From Streptomyces monashensis (lineage in GTDB: Bacteria > Actinomycetota > Actinomycetes > Streptomycetales > Streptomycetaceae): a stretch of 64,000 bases of DNA. How positions within the stretch are numbered: the first letter of the stretch is position 1; every line of letters starts with the position of its first letter. Made by a program: the position numbers and the translations under genes. The stretch lies in contig NZ_MLYO01000010.1 in the NCBI RefSeq assembly GCF_001866665.1, positions 62,001 through 126,000 of the forward strand. Direction: 5' to 3'. Positions 9,354-17,142 of this stretch are shown piece after piece. A model generated the notes under the pieces. That model was given only the letters and a program-made list of their open reading frames with translations, was not told the origin of the DNA and did no database searches.

Positions 9354-10209
9354 AACCGGCGTCCGGCGCGGGTGCCGTCCAACTGGTGAGGAGCTCGAGG
9401 TTGCGGGCGGTGTCGGAGTCCGGTTCTACGTTGTAGACACACAGGGTCTGGTCGGTGTCGCCGGGGCTCTGGAAGGACTCGTAGGCGAAGGTGAGCTCGC
9501 CGACCAGGGGGTGGTGGTAGGTCTTGGTGCCGTGGGTGCGGCGCAGGACCCGGTGGTCGTTCCACCAGCCGCTGAACTCGGGGCAGGCAAGGGTGAGTTC
9601 ACCGACGAGGTCGGCCGGTTGCCGGTCGTGCGGGTGCCGTCCGGCGTCGAGGCGGAGCACGGCGACGGTCTCGGCGGCGACCCGGTCCCAGTCGCCGACC
9701 CGCTCCCGCGCCTCGGGATCCAGCAGGTAGTAGCGGGCCAGATTGCGGCGCGCTGCGGGCAGGGCGTCGAAGTCGGTGAGGACCTCGCGGGCGAGCCGGT
9801 TGGCGGCCAGGACGTCGGTCCGCCGGCCCAGCACGAACGCGGGCACATGCGCCGGGGTGTGCAGCATCAGGTGCAGCCCGGGGCGTACGCGCTGGGGAGT
9901 CGAGGGGGTCCGGCGGGCGGCCGCGCCGGGGCGGGCCAGCAGGTCGGTGAGGTGCTCGCGCTCCGAGGTGTCGAGCCGGAGGGCGCGGGCGAGGGCCTCG
10001 ACGACCTCGGGTGAGGGGTGGTGGGCCCGGCCCTGCTCCAGGCGTGTGTAGTACTCGGTGCTGACACCGGCCAGGCGGGCCACCTCGTCGCGGCGCAGGC
10101 CGGGCACGCGGCGGGCCCGGCCCTCGGCGGGCAGCCCCGCCCGGGCGGGGGTGATCCGCGCCCGACGGGTGCGCAGGAAATCGGCGATCTCGCGGCTTCG
10201 GTCCTCCAT
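9343..10209 (-). CDS. XRE-family regulator with MmyB-like ligand-binding domain
   Basis: 288 residues. The N-terminal helix-turn-helix lies at about 30-75 (RRDEVARLAGVSTEYYTRLE). It is followed by the C-terminal MmyB-like/MLTR ligand-binding domain typical of a large Streptomyces regulator family (WNDHRVLRRTHGTKTYHHP, LTFAYESFQ, LCVYNVEPDS). The family is often transcribed divergently from a short-chain dehydrogenase that it controls, and that is the arrangement here: the SDR gene starts 220 bases away on the other strand. The ATG at 10209 opens MEDRSREIADFLR, the usual N-terminus of the family. No clear palindromic operator was found in the shared intergenic region. The stop codon overlaps the halogenase end tail to tail. 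Confidence 0.92.
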   Translation of the reverse strand: MEDRSREIADFLRTRRARITPARAGLPAEGRARRVPGLRRDEVARLAGVSTEYYTRLEQGRAHHPSPEVVEALARALRLDTSEREHLTDLLARPGAAARRTPSTPQRVRPGLHLMLHTPAHVPAFVLGRRTDVLAANRLAREVLTDFDALPAARRNLARYYLLDPEARERVGDWDRVAAETVAVLRLDAGRHPHDRQPADLVGELTLACPEFSGWWNDHRVLRRTHGTKTYHHPLVGELTFAYESFQSPGDTDQTLCVYNVEPDSDTARNLELLTSWTAPAPDAGFTA

Positions 10210-10429
10210 GTCCCCAGTGTGACGAACCACGGCGCCCCGCCCACCGGGTTCAGGAGGCCCTGCCAGTACCTGCCTCGCCGGAACCGGCCTCGTCAGGGAC
10301 CTTTCCGGGGCTCCACGGGTGGCGGGCGGCCGGTGTCCTGGATGAGGAGGACGGCGACCGGCCGTGACCGCGATCCGGTCCCCTCCCCCTGTACCCCCTT
10401 GACTTGATTCTCTCCGGAAGGTGGGTTCC

Positions 10430-11206
10430 ATGACTGCGCGTACTCCCGCTCTCCCCCTCGCCGGCCGTGTGGCGGTCGTCACCGGCGCCTCCAGCGGTAT
10501 CGGCGAGGCGTCGGCCGAGCATCTGGCCGCACTCGGCGCCCGGGTCGCCGTACTGGCGCGGCGCGCGGACCGGCTGGCCGAGCTGGTCGCCCGGATCGAG
10601 AAGGACGGCGGTCGGGCCCTGGCCCTGCCCGTCGACGTCACCGACGCGGCCACGGTCCGGGCGGCCGCCGAGCGGGTGACGGCCGAACTGGGCCGCGCGG
10701 ACCTGCTGTTCAACAACGCGGGTGTGATGCTGCCCGCGCCGGTCGAGGAGCTGGCCACCGACCAGTGGCAGCCCCAGATCGACCTCAACGTCACCGGCCT
10801 GATGAACGTCATCGGCGCGTTCACCCCGCACCTGGTGGCGGCCGCCGCGGCGCGTGGTGTGGCCGATCTGGTCAACACCTCGTCGATCGCGGCGCAGAAC
10901 ATCTTCCCGAACTTCGCCGTCTACTCCGCGGCCAAGGCCTACGTCACCCATCTCTCCCGGCACCTGCGGGCCGAGCTCGGCCCGCAGAAGGTGCGGGTGT
11001 CGGCGCTGGAGCCGGGCATCGTCGGCACCGAGCTGCAGAGCCATGTCACGGACGAGGGCGCTCGGGCGTGGCCGGCGTCCGCCAAGGAGACCATGGAGTG
11101 GCTCACGCCCGAGGACATCGCACGGACCGTCGGCTTCATCGCGTGCCTGCCGCCGCGGGCCAACCTCCAGCAGGTCACCATCATGCCCACCGCACAGACC
11201 GGTTGA
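10430..11206 (+). CDS. Short-chain dehydrogenase/reductase (SDR), classical type
   Basis: 258 residues. The N-terminal Rossmann motif is TGASSGIG, followed by NNAG and the catalytic YSAAK (Tyr165, Lys169), which is a complete classical SDR active site. It should be an NAD(P)H-dependent oxidoreductase acting on a small alcohol or ketone; the substrate is unknown. The ATG start is 8 bases after GGAAGG; a GTG nine bases upstream would lie within that ribosome site and is not used. Divergent from the XRE regulator, which probably controls it. Confidence 0.92.
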   Translation: MTARTPALPLAGRVAVVTGASSGIGEASAEHLAALGARVAVLARRADRLAELVARIEKDGGRALALPVDVTDAATVRAAAERVTAELGRADLLFNNAGVMLPAPVEELATDQWQPQIDLNVTGLMNVIGAFTPHLVAAAAARGVADLVNTSSIAAQNIFPNFAVYSAAKAYVTHLSRHLRAELGPQKVRVSALEPGIVGTELQSHVTDEGARAWPASAKETMEWLTPEDIARTVGFIACLPPRANLQQVTIMPTAQTG

Positions 11207-11254
11207 CCGCGCGCCGGGCTGCTCGGACCGGACCGGCGGGAGGGAAGGCGGCGC

Positions 11255-11602
11255 CTACTGATCCGCCGGTCGGGTCGAGCCGTAGGCACGCTCGACCCTG
11301 GCCACGTGGAGGGAGAACGAGGAATACCAGTGCTCGCGTCCGTACGCACGGGCCAGGGCGTGCTCCGCGTGCTCCCGCCACGCGGCGATCGACTCCTCGT
11401 CCCTCCAGTACGACACCGTGATCCCCAGGCCGTTCGCACCGCGTGCGGAATCGACACCGAGGAAGCCCGGCTGGTCGGCAGCGAGTTTCATCAACCGCTC
11501 GTCCGTCTCCGCGTAGCCGTTGTCGCCGGCGGTCCGCACGGCGGTGAAGACCACGGCGTAGTAGGGCGGGGCGGGCATCGACGCGGGCGCGGGATCGGTC
11601 AC
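11255..11602 (-). CDS. Antibiotic-biosynthesis-monooxygenase (ABM) fold protein
   Basis: 115 residues with the pattern of the ABM dimeric alpha-beta barrel family: YYAVVFTAVRT at the start, a central GFLGVDSARG, then SYWRDEESIAAWREHAEH. Members include small quinone-forming monooxygenases and heme-degrading enzymes, but most genomic copies are of unknown function. The start is a GTG seven bases after GGAGGA; the longer frame upstream has no ribosome site. Convergent with the SDR gene (48 bases between stops). No operon partner. Confidence 0.82.
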   Translation of the reverse strand: MTDPAPASMPAPPYYAVVFTAVRTAGDNGYAETDERLMKLAADQPGFLGVDSARGANGLGITVSYWRDEESIAAWREHAEHALARAYGREHWYSSFSLHVARVERAYGSTRPADQ

Positions 11603-11716
11603 TGAGGTCCTCCGACAGACGGCACCGGCAGTATCGCCTCGAACGATCTCGCGCACCGGCCTGGACCACAACCCGGCCGTCCGGCTCCTGTCCGCAGTGC
11701 CCGGAACTGCCGCCTC

Positions 11717-13438
11717 TCACAGGGACGCGAGCGTCTCGGCCAGGTCCGTGAGGCCGAGTGAGCCCAGCGTGAGTGCCTTCGTGTGCCAGGCCCGTAGGTC
11801 GAAGGCGGTGCCGAGGCGGCGCCTGGCGGCTTCGCGGCCCTGGAGCCAGGCACGTTCGCCGAGCTTGTACCCGATGGCCTGGCCGGGCCAGCCCAGGTAG
11901 CGGTCGATCTCGCCGGCGCGGCGGGCGGGGCCGCTGCCGTGGTGTGCGGCCATGAACGCCGTCGCGAGCTCCGGGGTCCAGCGTTCGCCCGGATGGAAGC
12001 CGGAGCCGGCCGGGACGGGCAGTTCCAGGTGCATGCCGATGTCGATGATCACGCGGATGATCCGGAGCATCTGCTTGTCCAGGTATCCGAGGCGGCGGGC
12101 GGGGTCGGTGAGGAAGCCCAGTTCGTCCATCAGCCGCTCGGCGTACAGCGCCCAGCCCTCCTTGTCCGCGCTGACCGCGCCGAGGGTGATCTGGTAGGTG
12201 CTGAGCCGGTCGGCCTCGGCGGTCCAGCGGGCGGTCTGCAGGTGGTGCCCCGGCACGCCCTCGTGGTACCAGGTGCTGACCATCTCCCAGGTGGGGAAGG
12301 TCTGTTGGCCGAGGGTGGGGAGGTAGGTGTATCCCGGGCGGCTGAAGTCCAGGCTGGGGCCGGTGTAGTACGGGGCGACCGAGCTGCCCGCCGGTGCGAT
12401 GCGCGTCTCGACCCTGCGGATCGGGCCGGAGAGGTCGAAGTGGGTGCCGTCGAGGGCGTCGATCGCCTCGTCCGTGATCCGCTGGAGCCAGGCGCGGATG
12501 TTCTCCTCGCCCGTGACGGTGTGGCCGTGCCGGTCCAGGTGGTCCATGGTCGCGCGGACGTCGGCACCCGGAAGGACGCGCGCGGCCTCGGTCCGCATCT
12601 CGGCGCGCGTGCGGTGGAACTCCTCCCAGGCCCAGGCGTAGGCCTCGGCCGGTTCCGGGACGGCGCCGATGGCCCAGCGCGCCGCGCGCAGGTAGCGCTC
12701 GCGGCCGACGGGGTCGGGGGTGCCGTCGGCGGCGGGCAGGTACGTGCCGCGCAGCCAGTCGCGGAAGCCGGCCACCGCGCCCGTCGCCCGCTCGGCGGCG
12801 GCGTCGAGTCCGGGCCTGAGCCGGTCGGGTGCGGCGGCCACGAAGGCGGCGAACCAGTCGGCGCCGCCGTCCTGGCCGGTCCAGGCCGCGAGCTGGCCGA
12901 GTACGGCGGTCACCTGGCGGGGCGCGCACAGCAGCCCGCGGGCGATGCCCTCGGACAGGGTGGCCCGGTACCCGTCCAGGGCGTCGGGCACGTGCCGCAA
13001 CCGGCCTGCGACGGCTGCCCAGTTCGCGTCGGTCCCGGTGGGCATCAGGGTGAGGATGCCGCGCACCTGGTGCAGGGGCGAGCCGACGTTGCGCAGTTGG
13101 CGGAACTGGTCGCCCGCCTCGTGCAGGGCGAGTTCGGCGGTCAGCCGTTCCCGCAGGAGGCGGGCGCAGTTGCGCTCGGCGTCCGCCCACACCGTGCCGT
13201 TCTTCTCGCCGTACCGCTCGGCCGCGTCGAGCGCGGCGAGCGTGCCCCGGGCCACGTCGGCCAGTGCCTCGAAGCCCTCGGGCGACAGGTCCGGCTGCCG
13301 GTCGTCCTCGGGATGGAGGCCGAGCCGGGCCGAGGCCACGGGGTCGAGGGCGGCGACCTGTGCGACATGGTCGTCGGCGATACGGCGCGGTGTGCTCGGT
13401 GTGCTCGGTGTGCTCGGTTCGTCGGCCATGCGGGCCAT
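11717..13438 (-). CDS. DUF885 family protein, putative metallopeptidase
   Basis: 573 residues, the usual length for DUF885 proteins. The family hallmark HEGVPGH is seen at 392-398, a zinc-binding type motif, within WYHEGVPGHHLQ. The C-terminal half (FLTDPARRLGYLDKQ, the ERWTPELATAF region, GWPGQAIGYKLG) also matches the family. Members are thought to be cytoplasmic metal-dependent peptidases, but few have known substrates. Two in-frame ATGs (13438 and 13429) precede a small Thr/Pro/Ser repeat and neither has a strong ribosome site. Followed downstream on the opposite side by an M55 aminopeptidase gene on the same strand, giving two peptidase genes in a row. Confidence 0.9.
   Translation of the reverse strand: MARMADEPSTPSTPSTPRRIADDHVAQVAALDPVASARLGLHPEDDRQPDLSPEGFEALADVARGTLAALDAAERYGEKNGTVWADAERNCARLLRERLTAELALHEAGDQFRQLRNVGSPLHQVRGILTLMPTGTDANWAAVAGRLRHVPDALDGYRATLSEGIARGLLCAPRQVTAVLGQLAAWTGQDGGADWFAAFVAAAPDRLRPGLDAAAERATGAVAGFRDWLRGTYLPAADGTPDPVGRERYLRAARWAIGAVPEPAEAYAWAWEEFHRTRAEMRTEAARVLPGADVRATMDHLDRHGHTVTGEENIRAWLQRITDEAIDALDGTHFDLSGPIRRVETRIAPAGSSVAPYYTGPSLDFSRPGYTYLPTLGQQTFPTWEMVSTWYHEGVPGHHLQTARWTAEADRLSTYQITLGAVSADKEGWALYAERLMDELGFLTDPARRLGYLDKQMLRIIRVIIDIGMHLELPVPAGSGFHPGERWTPELATAFMAAHHGSGPARRAGEIDRYLGWPGQAIGYKLGERAWLQGREAARRRLGTAFDLRAWHTKALTLGSLGLTDLAETLASL
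13392..13418. repeat. Three tandem 9-bp units inside the DUF885 gene
   Basis: Three exact copies of GTGCTCGGT lie end to end. Read on the minus strand they encode the TPSTPSTP stretch near the N-terminus of the DUF885 protein. As an in-frame microrepeat it could change copy number without breaking the gene. Confidence 0.85.
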
Positions 13439-13496
13439 GCTGACGCCCCGCCACCGGGACTGTCAGCAGGGCGTGTTGTCTTTCGGCCGCGGTGGC

Positions 13497-14327
13497 TCAG
13501 CAGTACGGCGGCTGGTCGGTCAGGGAGGCCGCCACGCGCATCCACACGACGAACTGCCGGTAGAGGCCGGGCAGCGGGCCGCGCGCCTCGACGGTACGCG
13601 AGTCCGTCGGGACGACTCCCGGAATGCCGGGCAGGGTCGCGGCCACGGAGGCCGACTGCCAACGGACCCTGAGTGTCGCCGGGTCGGCCGTCACCGTCGG
13701 CGTGGGCAACGGCGCGGAGAGTCTCGCGGTGACCGCCTCCTGGATGGCCGCGCGTGCCTCCTCGGCGGGGCGCAGCTCGGCGGCGAAGCGGTCCCGGGCG
13801 TACTTCACCGGCACGGTGGTGACCTCCGGGTCCCACTCGGCCGTCTCGGCGCAGGCGCGGTCGTCGCCGGTGAGGACCGCCGTCGGCACACCGAGCGCCG
13901 CCGCGGTGGCATGGGCGAGCCCGATCTCGCCCACCGGCCTGCCGTCCAGCCAGATGTCCTCGATCTCATGCCCCATGAAGCTGTGGCTCAGCACGCCGAG
14001 CGCGCCGGCTCGCGCGTGGTAGCCGACGCAGACCATCGCGTCGTGCTCGGGCGTGAGGCCTTCGAGCATGCTCATCTGCTTCGGCTTGCCCCGGATCAGG
14101 CGGGCCGCCGGGTCCAGGTCCGCGGGGAGGATGTTGCGCATGGGGCCGTGCGCGTCGTTGACGAGGATGTCGGTGGCCCCGGCCGCGACGGCGCCCCGTA
14201 CGGCGGCGTTGGCGTCCTCGGCCATCATGCGCCGACCGTGCTCGTAGTCCCGGCCGCCGGGCTGGACGTCATGGGCGTCCACGAGTCCGGTGACGCCTTC
14301 CATGTCCACGCTGATGTAGATCCGCAC
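13497..14327 (-). CDS. M55 family D-aminopeptidase (DppA-like)
   Basis: 276 residues. It begins MRIYISVDMEGVTG, the exact style of DppA-type zinc aminopeptidases. Other family signatures are LVNDAHGPMRN, MVCVGYHARAG and LSHSFMGHEIEDIW, which carry the metal ligands Asp, Glu and His. DppA hydrolyses D-alanyl peptides, with a role in recycling cell-wall peptides. The GTG start used here is 8 bases after GAGGAG; a GTG nine bases further upstream would overlap that site. Neighbour of DUF885 on the same strand (58 bases upstream of its start), so a peptide-degradation role for the pair is plausible. Confidence 0.9.
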   Translation of the reverse strand: MRIYISVDMEGVTGLVDAHDVQPGGRDYEHGRRMMAEDANAAVRGAVAAGATDILVNDAHGPMRNILPADLDPAARLIRGKPKQMSMLEGLTPEHDAMVCVGYHARAGALGVLSHSFMGHEIEDIWLDGRPVGEIGLAHATAAALGVPTAVLTGDDRACAETAEWDPEVTTVPVKYARDRFAAELRPAEEARAAIQEAVTARLSAPLPTPTVTADPATLRVRWQSASVAATLPGIPGVVPTDSRTVEARGPLPGLYRQFVVWMRVAASLTDQPPYC

Positions 14328-14394
14328 CGTGTGCACTCCTCAGACATGATCGTTCGGGAGACGTCCACGGATCGGCCTTCGGTTCCCCCTCCTG

Positions 14395-15420
14395 TCAACC
14401 GGCCTCCGGCGCCTCGGCCGTGGACTGTGCCAGGACCCGCCGGAGCCATCGGGTGCGGGCCTCGCGGGCGTCGCGGCTGAGGGCCGCCCGGGGTGCGAAG
14501 GTGTCGAACCCGTGGCAGGCGCCGGGCCATACGTGCAGTTCGGCCTGGCCCCCGGCCTGCCAGAGGGCCTGCGCGTAGGCCACGCCCTCGTCCCGGAACG
14601 TCTCGGCGGCACCGACCTCGATGTAGGCCGGGGGCAGTCGTGACAGGTCCGTGGCGCGGGCGGGAGCCGCGTAGGGCGACAGGTCCGCTGCGCCGTACCG
14701 GTCGCCCAACAGGGCCTGCCAGGCGGTGGCGTTGGAGGTCCGGTCCCAGAGGTCGACGCCGGCCATCTGGTGGCTGGAGAACGTGTCGTTGCGGTCGTCC
14801 AGCATGGGGCAGACGAGGAGTTGCCCGATCGGGGCGGGGCCACCGCGGTCCCGGGTGAGCAGGGCGAGTGCCGCGGCCAGTCCGCCGCCGGCGCTCTTTC
14901 CGCCGATGACGACACGGTCGGCGTCGACGCCGAGCGCGTCCGCGTGCTCGACCGCCCAGACGAATCCGGCGTAGCAGTCCTCCAGCGGTCCCGGGTAGCG
15001 CGTGTGCGGTGCCAGCCGGTACTCGACCGAGAGGACGGCCAGCCGCAGCGGGAGCGCCCACGCGCGCAGCACCTGAGGAAGCACGGACCAGGCGTTGCCC
15101 ATGATCATGCCGCCGCCGTGCAGGTAGTACAGCAGCGGCAGCGGACCCGCGAGTCCGGCGGGCCGTGCGCTGACGAGCGTGACGTCCGGTGCGCCGGGCG
15201 CTCCCGGCACGCGCAGTTCCGTCACCTCGAAGCGGCCGCCGTCCTCAAGGTCCCGGACCGTCGGCCGGGGCCGGCTCGCGGCGTCGCGCGCCTGCCGTGC
15301 GGCCAGGTTCTCCGGGGTGAACGGCTCCTTCGCCGCCTCCCCCAACGCAGCGATCGTCTCGGCCAGTTCGGGGTCGAGCGGCGGTGCCGTCCGGGGCGTC
15401 GAGGCCGGAGTGAAGTCCAT
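14395..15420 (-). CDS. Alpha/beta-hydrolase, hormone-sensitive-lipase-type esterase
   Basis: 341 residues. It has the oxyanion-hole motif HGGG at 101-104, the nucleophile Ser176 in GKSAGG and His303 in CHGFD. The catalytic-acid position has Glu273 (GAAETFRDEG) where many relatives have Asp, as in one known HSL subgroup. No signal peptide, so a cytoplasmic carboxylesterase of unknown substrate. The ATG start is followed by a typical acidic/proline-rich cap region. Upstream lies a 123-base gap shared with a divergent secreted propeller gene. Confidence 0.9.
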   Translation of the reverse strand: MDFTPASTPRTAPPLDPELAETIAALGEAAKEPFTPENLAARQARDAASRPRPTVRDLEDGGRFEVTELRVPGAPGAPDVTLVSARPAGLAGPLPLLYYLHGGGMIMGNAWSVLPQVLRAWALPLRLAVLSVEYRLAPHTRYPGPLEDCYAGFVWAVEHADALGVDADRVVIGGKSAGGGLAAALALLTRDRGGPAPIGQLLVCPMLDDRNDTFSSHQMAGVDLWDRTSNATAWQALLGDRYGAADLSPYAAPARATDLSRLPPAYIEVGAAETFRDEGVAYAQALWQAGGQAELHVWPGACHGFDTFAPRAALSRDAREARTRWLRRVLAQSTAEAPEAG

Positions 15421-15543
15421 GCGGCCCAGTCAATCATCCGCCCCGGGAACACTGTTACGCACCTGTGACACCGAGCGGACCGTCCGAAGATCGAAGCCTG
15501 TCAGCCTCTGTCTTGCCTGTCCACGTTTCTGGGGGATTCAGCC

Positions 15544-16452
15544 ATGACCAACCGAACCCGCCTCATCACCGCCGCCATCGCCGTGGCCGCCTCCGTCACC
15601 GGCACGGCGCTGCTGGGCGCCGCCGGAGCCGCGTCGGCCGCCACCGGCCCCGCGCACGGGACCCTGACCGTCAGCAACGGCACGGCGTACGTGCTGATCG
15701 GCAGGCACCGGGTGAACTTCGGCGTACCCGTCCGCGATCTCGCCTGGTCCCCGGACGGCGCCCGGGCCGCGTTCATCGACGGCTCCGGGAATCTCGACAT
15801 CGCCCGTCCTGACGGCAGTGGCCGCGTGGTCGTCGCGAAGAACCCCGGCAACCAGAACTGGTCCCACCCGACCTGGCAGGTGGCCGCGAAGGACACCCAG
15901 AACGGCATCCCCGCCAAGGACAACCTCATCTTCGCGGCCCGCGACAAGGGCGTCTCGCGCCTGAAGTACGTCTCGGCCAAGGCCGTCCACGGCACGCCGA
16001 AGACGCTGTCCCTGAACGGCGACCCGGGCCCGGGCGGGGCCCTCCCGCAGACCGGCAACGTCTGGCCCAACGCGGGCGGGCACTACGGCACGTCGGTCTA
16101 CTCCAACGTCGACACCGGCGCGGTCTACATCCGTGACGACTACCTGCGCCAGCAGGGCGGCAAGCTCGCCAAGGGCGCGCAGCCCGCGCTGTCCCCGAAC
16201 GAGGAAGAGGTCGTGTTCGTGCGCTCGGTCGCCGGCCACGACCACGTCCTCGTGGAGGACCTCATGCACGGCAACCGCGTCAAGGACCTCACCCCGCACG
16301 CGACCACCGACTACACCGAGCCGGCCTGGTCCCCCGACGGCAGGACCCTGGCGGTGCGCACCCCGTCGGGCACGGTGACGCTGCCGGCCGACGGCACGGG
16401 CCGCCCGGTCGAGGTCACGTCGACCGTGGGCCTGGCGGCGTACCGCCCCTGA
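15544..16452 (+). CDS. Secreted TolB-like beta-propeller protein
   Basis: 302 residues with an N-terminal signal peptide (Arg near 4, hydrophobic stretch, AASA-like cleavage near 35). Several PD40/TolB-type propeller repeats follow: LAWSPDGARAAFIDG, ALSPNEEEVVFVR, PAWSPDGRTLAVRTP. These domains bind proteins or polymers and have no catalytic signature. A GGGGGA ribosome site lies about 8 bases before the ATG. Monocistronic, convergent with the next gene. A second, larger propeller gene sits at the far end of the window. Confidence 0.82.
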   Translation: MTNRTRLITAAIAVAASVTGTALLGAAGAASAATGPAHGTLTVSNGTAYVLIGRHRVNFGVPVRDLAWSPDGARAAFIDGSGNLDIARPDGSGRVVVAKNPGNQNWSHPTWQVAAKDTQNGIPAKDNLIFAARDKGVSRLKYVSAKAVHGTPKTLSLNGDPGPGGALPQTGNVWPNAGGHYGTSVYSNVDTGAVYIRDDYLRQQGGKLAKGAQPALSPNEEEVVFVRSVAGHDHVLVEDLMHGNRVKDLTPHATTDYTEPAWSPDGRTLAVRTPSGTVTLPADGTGRPVEVTSTVGLAAYRP

Positions 16453-16500
16453 CGGCGGCCGACGGGACGGGCCGGGCGGGTCCGGGGCGCGGAGTGCGGG

Positions 16501-17064
16501 TCACCTCGCCGACCGGGCCAGCTCGGCCCGCAGTTCTTCCAGGTGTGTGTCGGCGTTGTCGTGCGGCAGGAACTCCACGACGTCGAGGAAGCGGAACAGC
16601 ACCTGGCTGCTCGTGACGGCGTACTCGTACTCGGCGAAGCCCACCACCGCGCCCGTCGTGCCCCGGACGGCGCCGCGCACCACGTGCTCGGTCATCTCGT
16701 CCGGTTCGGCCGCCGACAGCCCGCGCCGGGCGCCCGGCCGGGCCAGATACGGGCACACCATCGAGGCGTACAGCATGCAGGCGCGGTGCCCCGGCCCTTC
16801 GAGGGTCGGGGCGAGATTGCGATAGGGCCGCCCGGCGGCCAGCGCCTCGCCGATCGCCGCGCTCTCCGCGCTCCCCACCACGCGCCACACCGGCCCCCGC
16901 GGCATGGGGCGGTCGCACACCGAGCACAGCCGCCCGCGGGCGCACGCGGCGCTGCGGTCGTAGTCGGTCAGGGCGAACCGCGGCTCGTCGTTCTCCCACG
17001 GAGTGATCGCGGGCACGGGATATCCGCGGGCGTCCCGGGGGCGCGCCTCGACGCCCGCCGGCAT
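16501..17064 (-). CDS. Hypothetical protein with CxxC and HxxC motif
   Basis: 187 residues, not assigned to a named family. Cysteines at 41, 47, 50 (LCSVCDRPM), 96 and 104, with His93 (GHRACML), could form a zinc site of CxxC...HxxC type. There are no membrane segments and no signal peptide. The ATG at 17064 has GAGAGGG about 7 bases upstream; a GTG seven codons further upstream has no ribosome site. Such proteins occur widely in Streptomyces near unrelated genes. Function unknown. Confidence 0.75.
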   Translation of the reverse strand: MPAGVEARPRDARGYPVPAITPWENDEPRFALTDYDRSAACARGRLCSVCDRPMPRGPVWRVVGSAESAAIGEALAAGRPYRNLAPTLEGPGHRACMLYASMVCPYLARPGARRGLSAAEPDEMTEHVVRGAVRGTTGAVVGFAEYEYAVTSSQVLFRFLDVVEFLPHDNADTHLEELRAELARSAR

Positions 17065-17142
17065 GGGAACCCTCTCGAATCGCACAGGCCATGCCTATCA
17101 GGCTCGGCCCGGTGGCACCACCAAGGGCCTGTTCGGGGCGGG

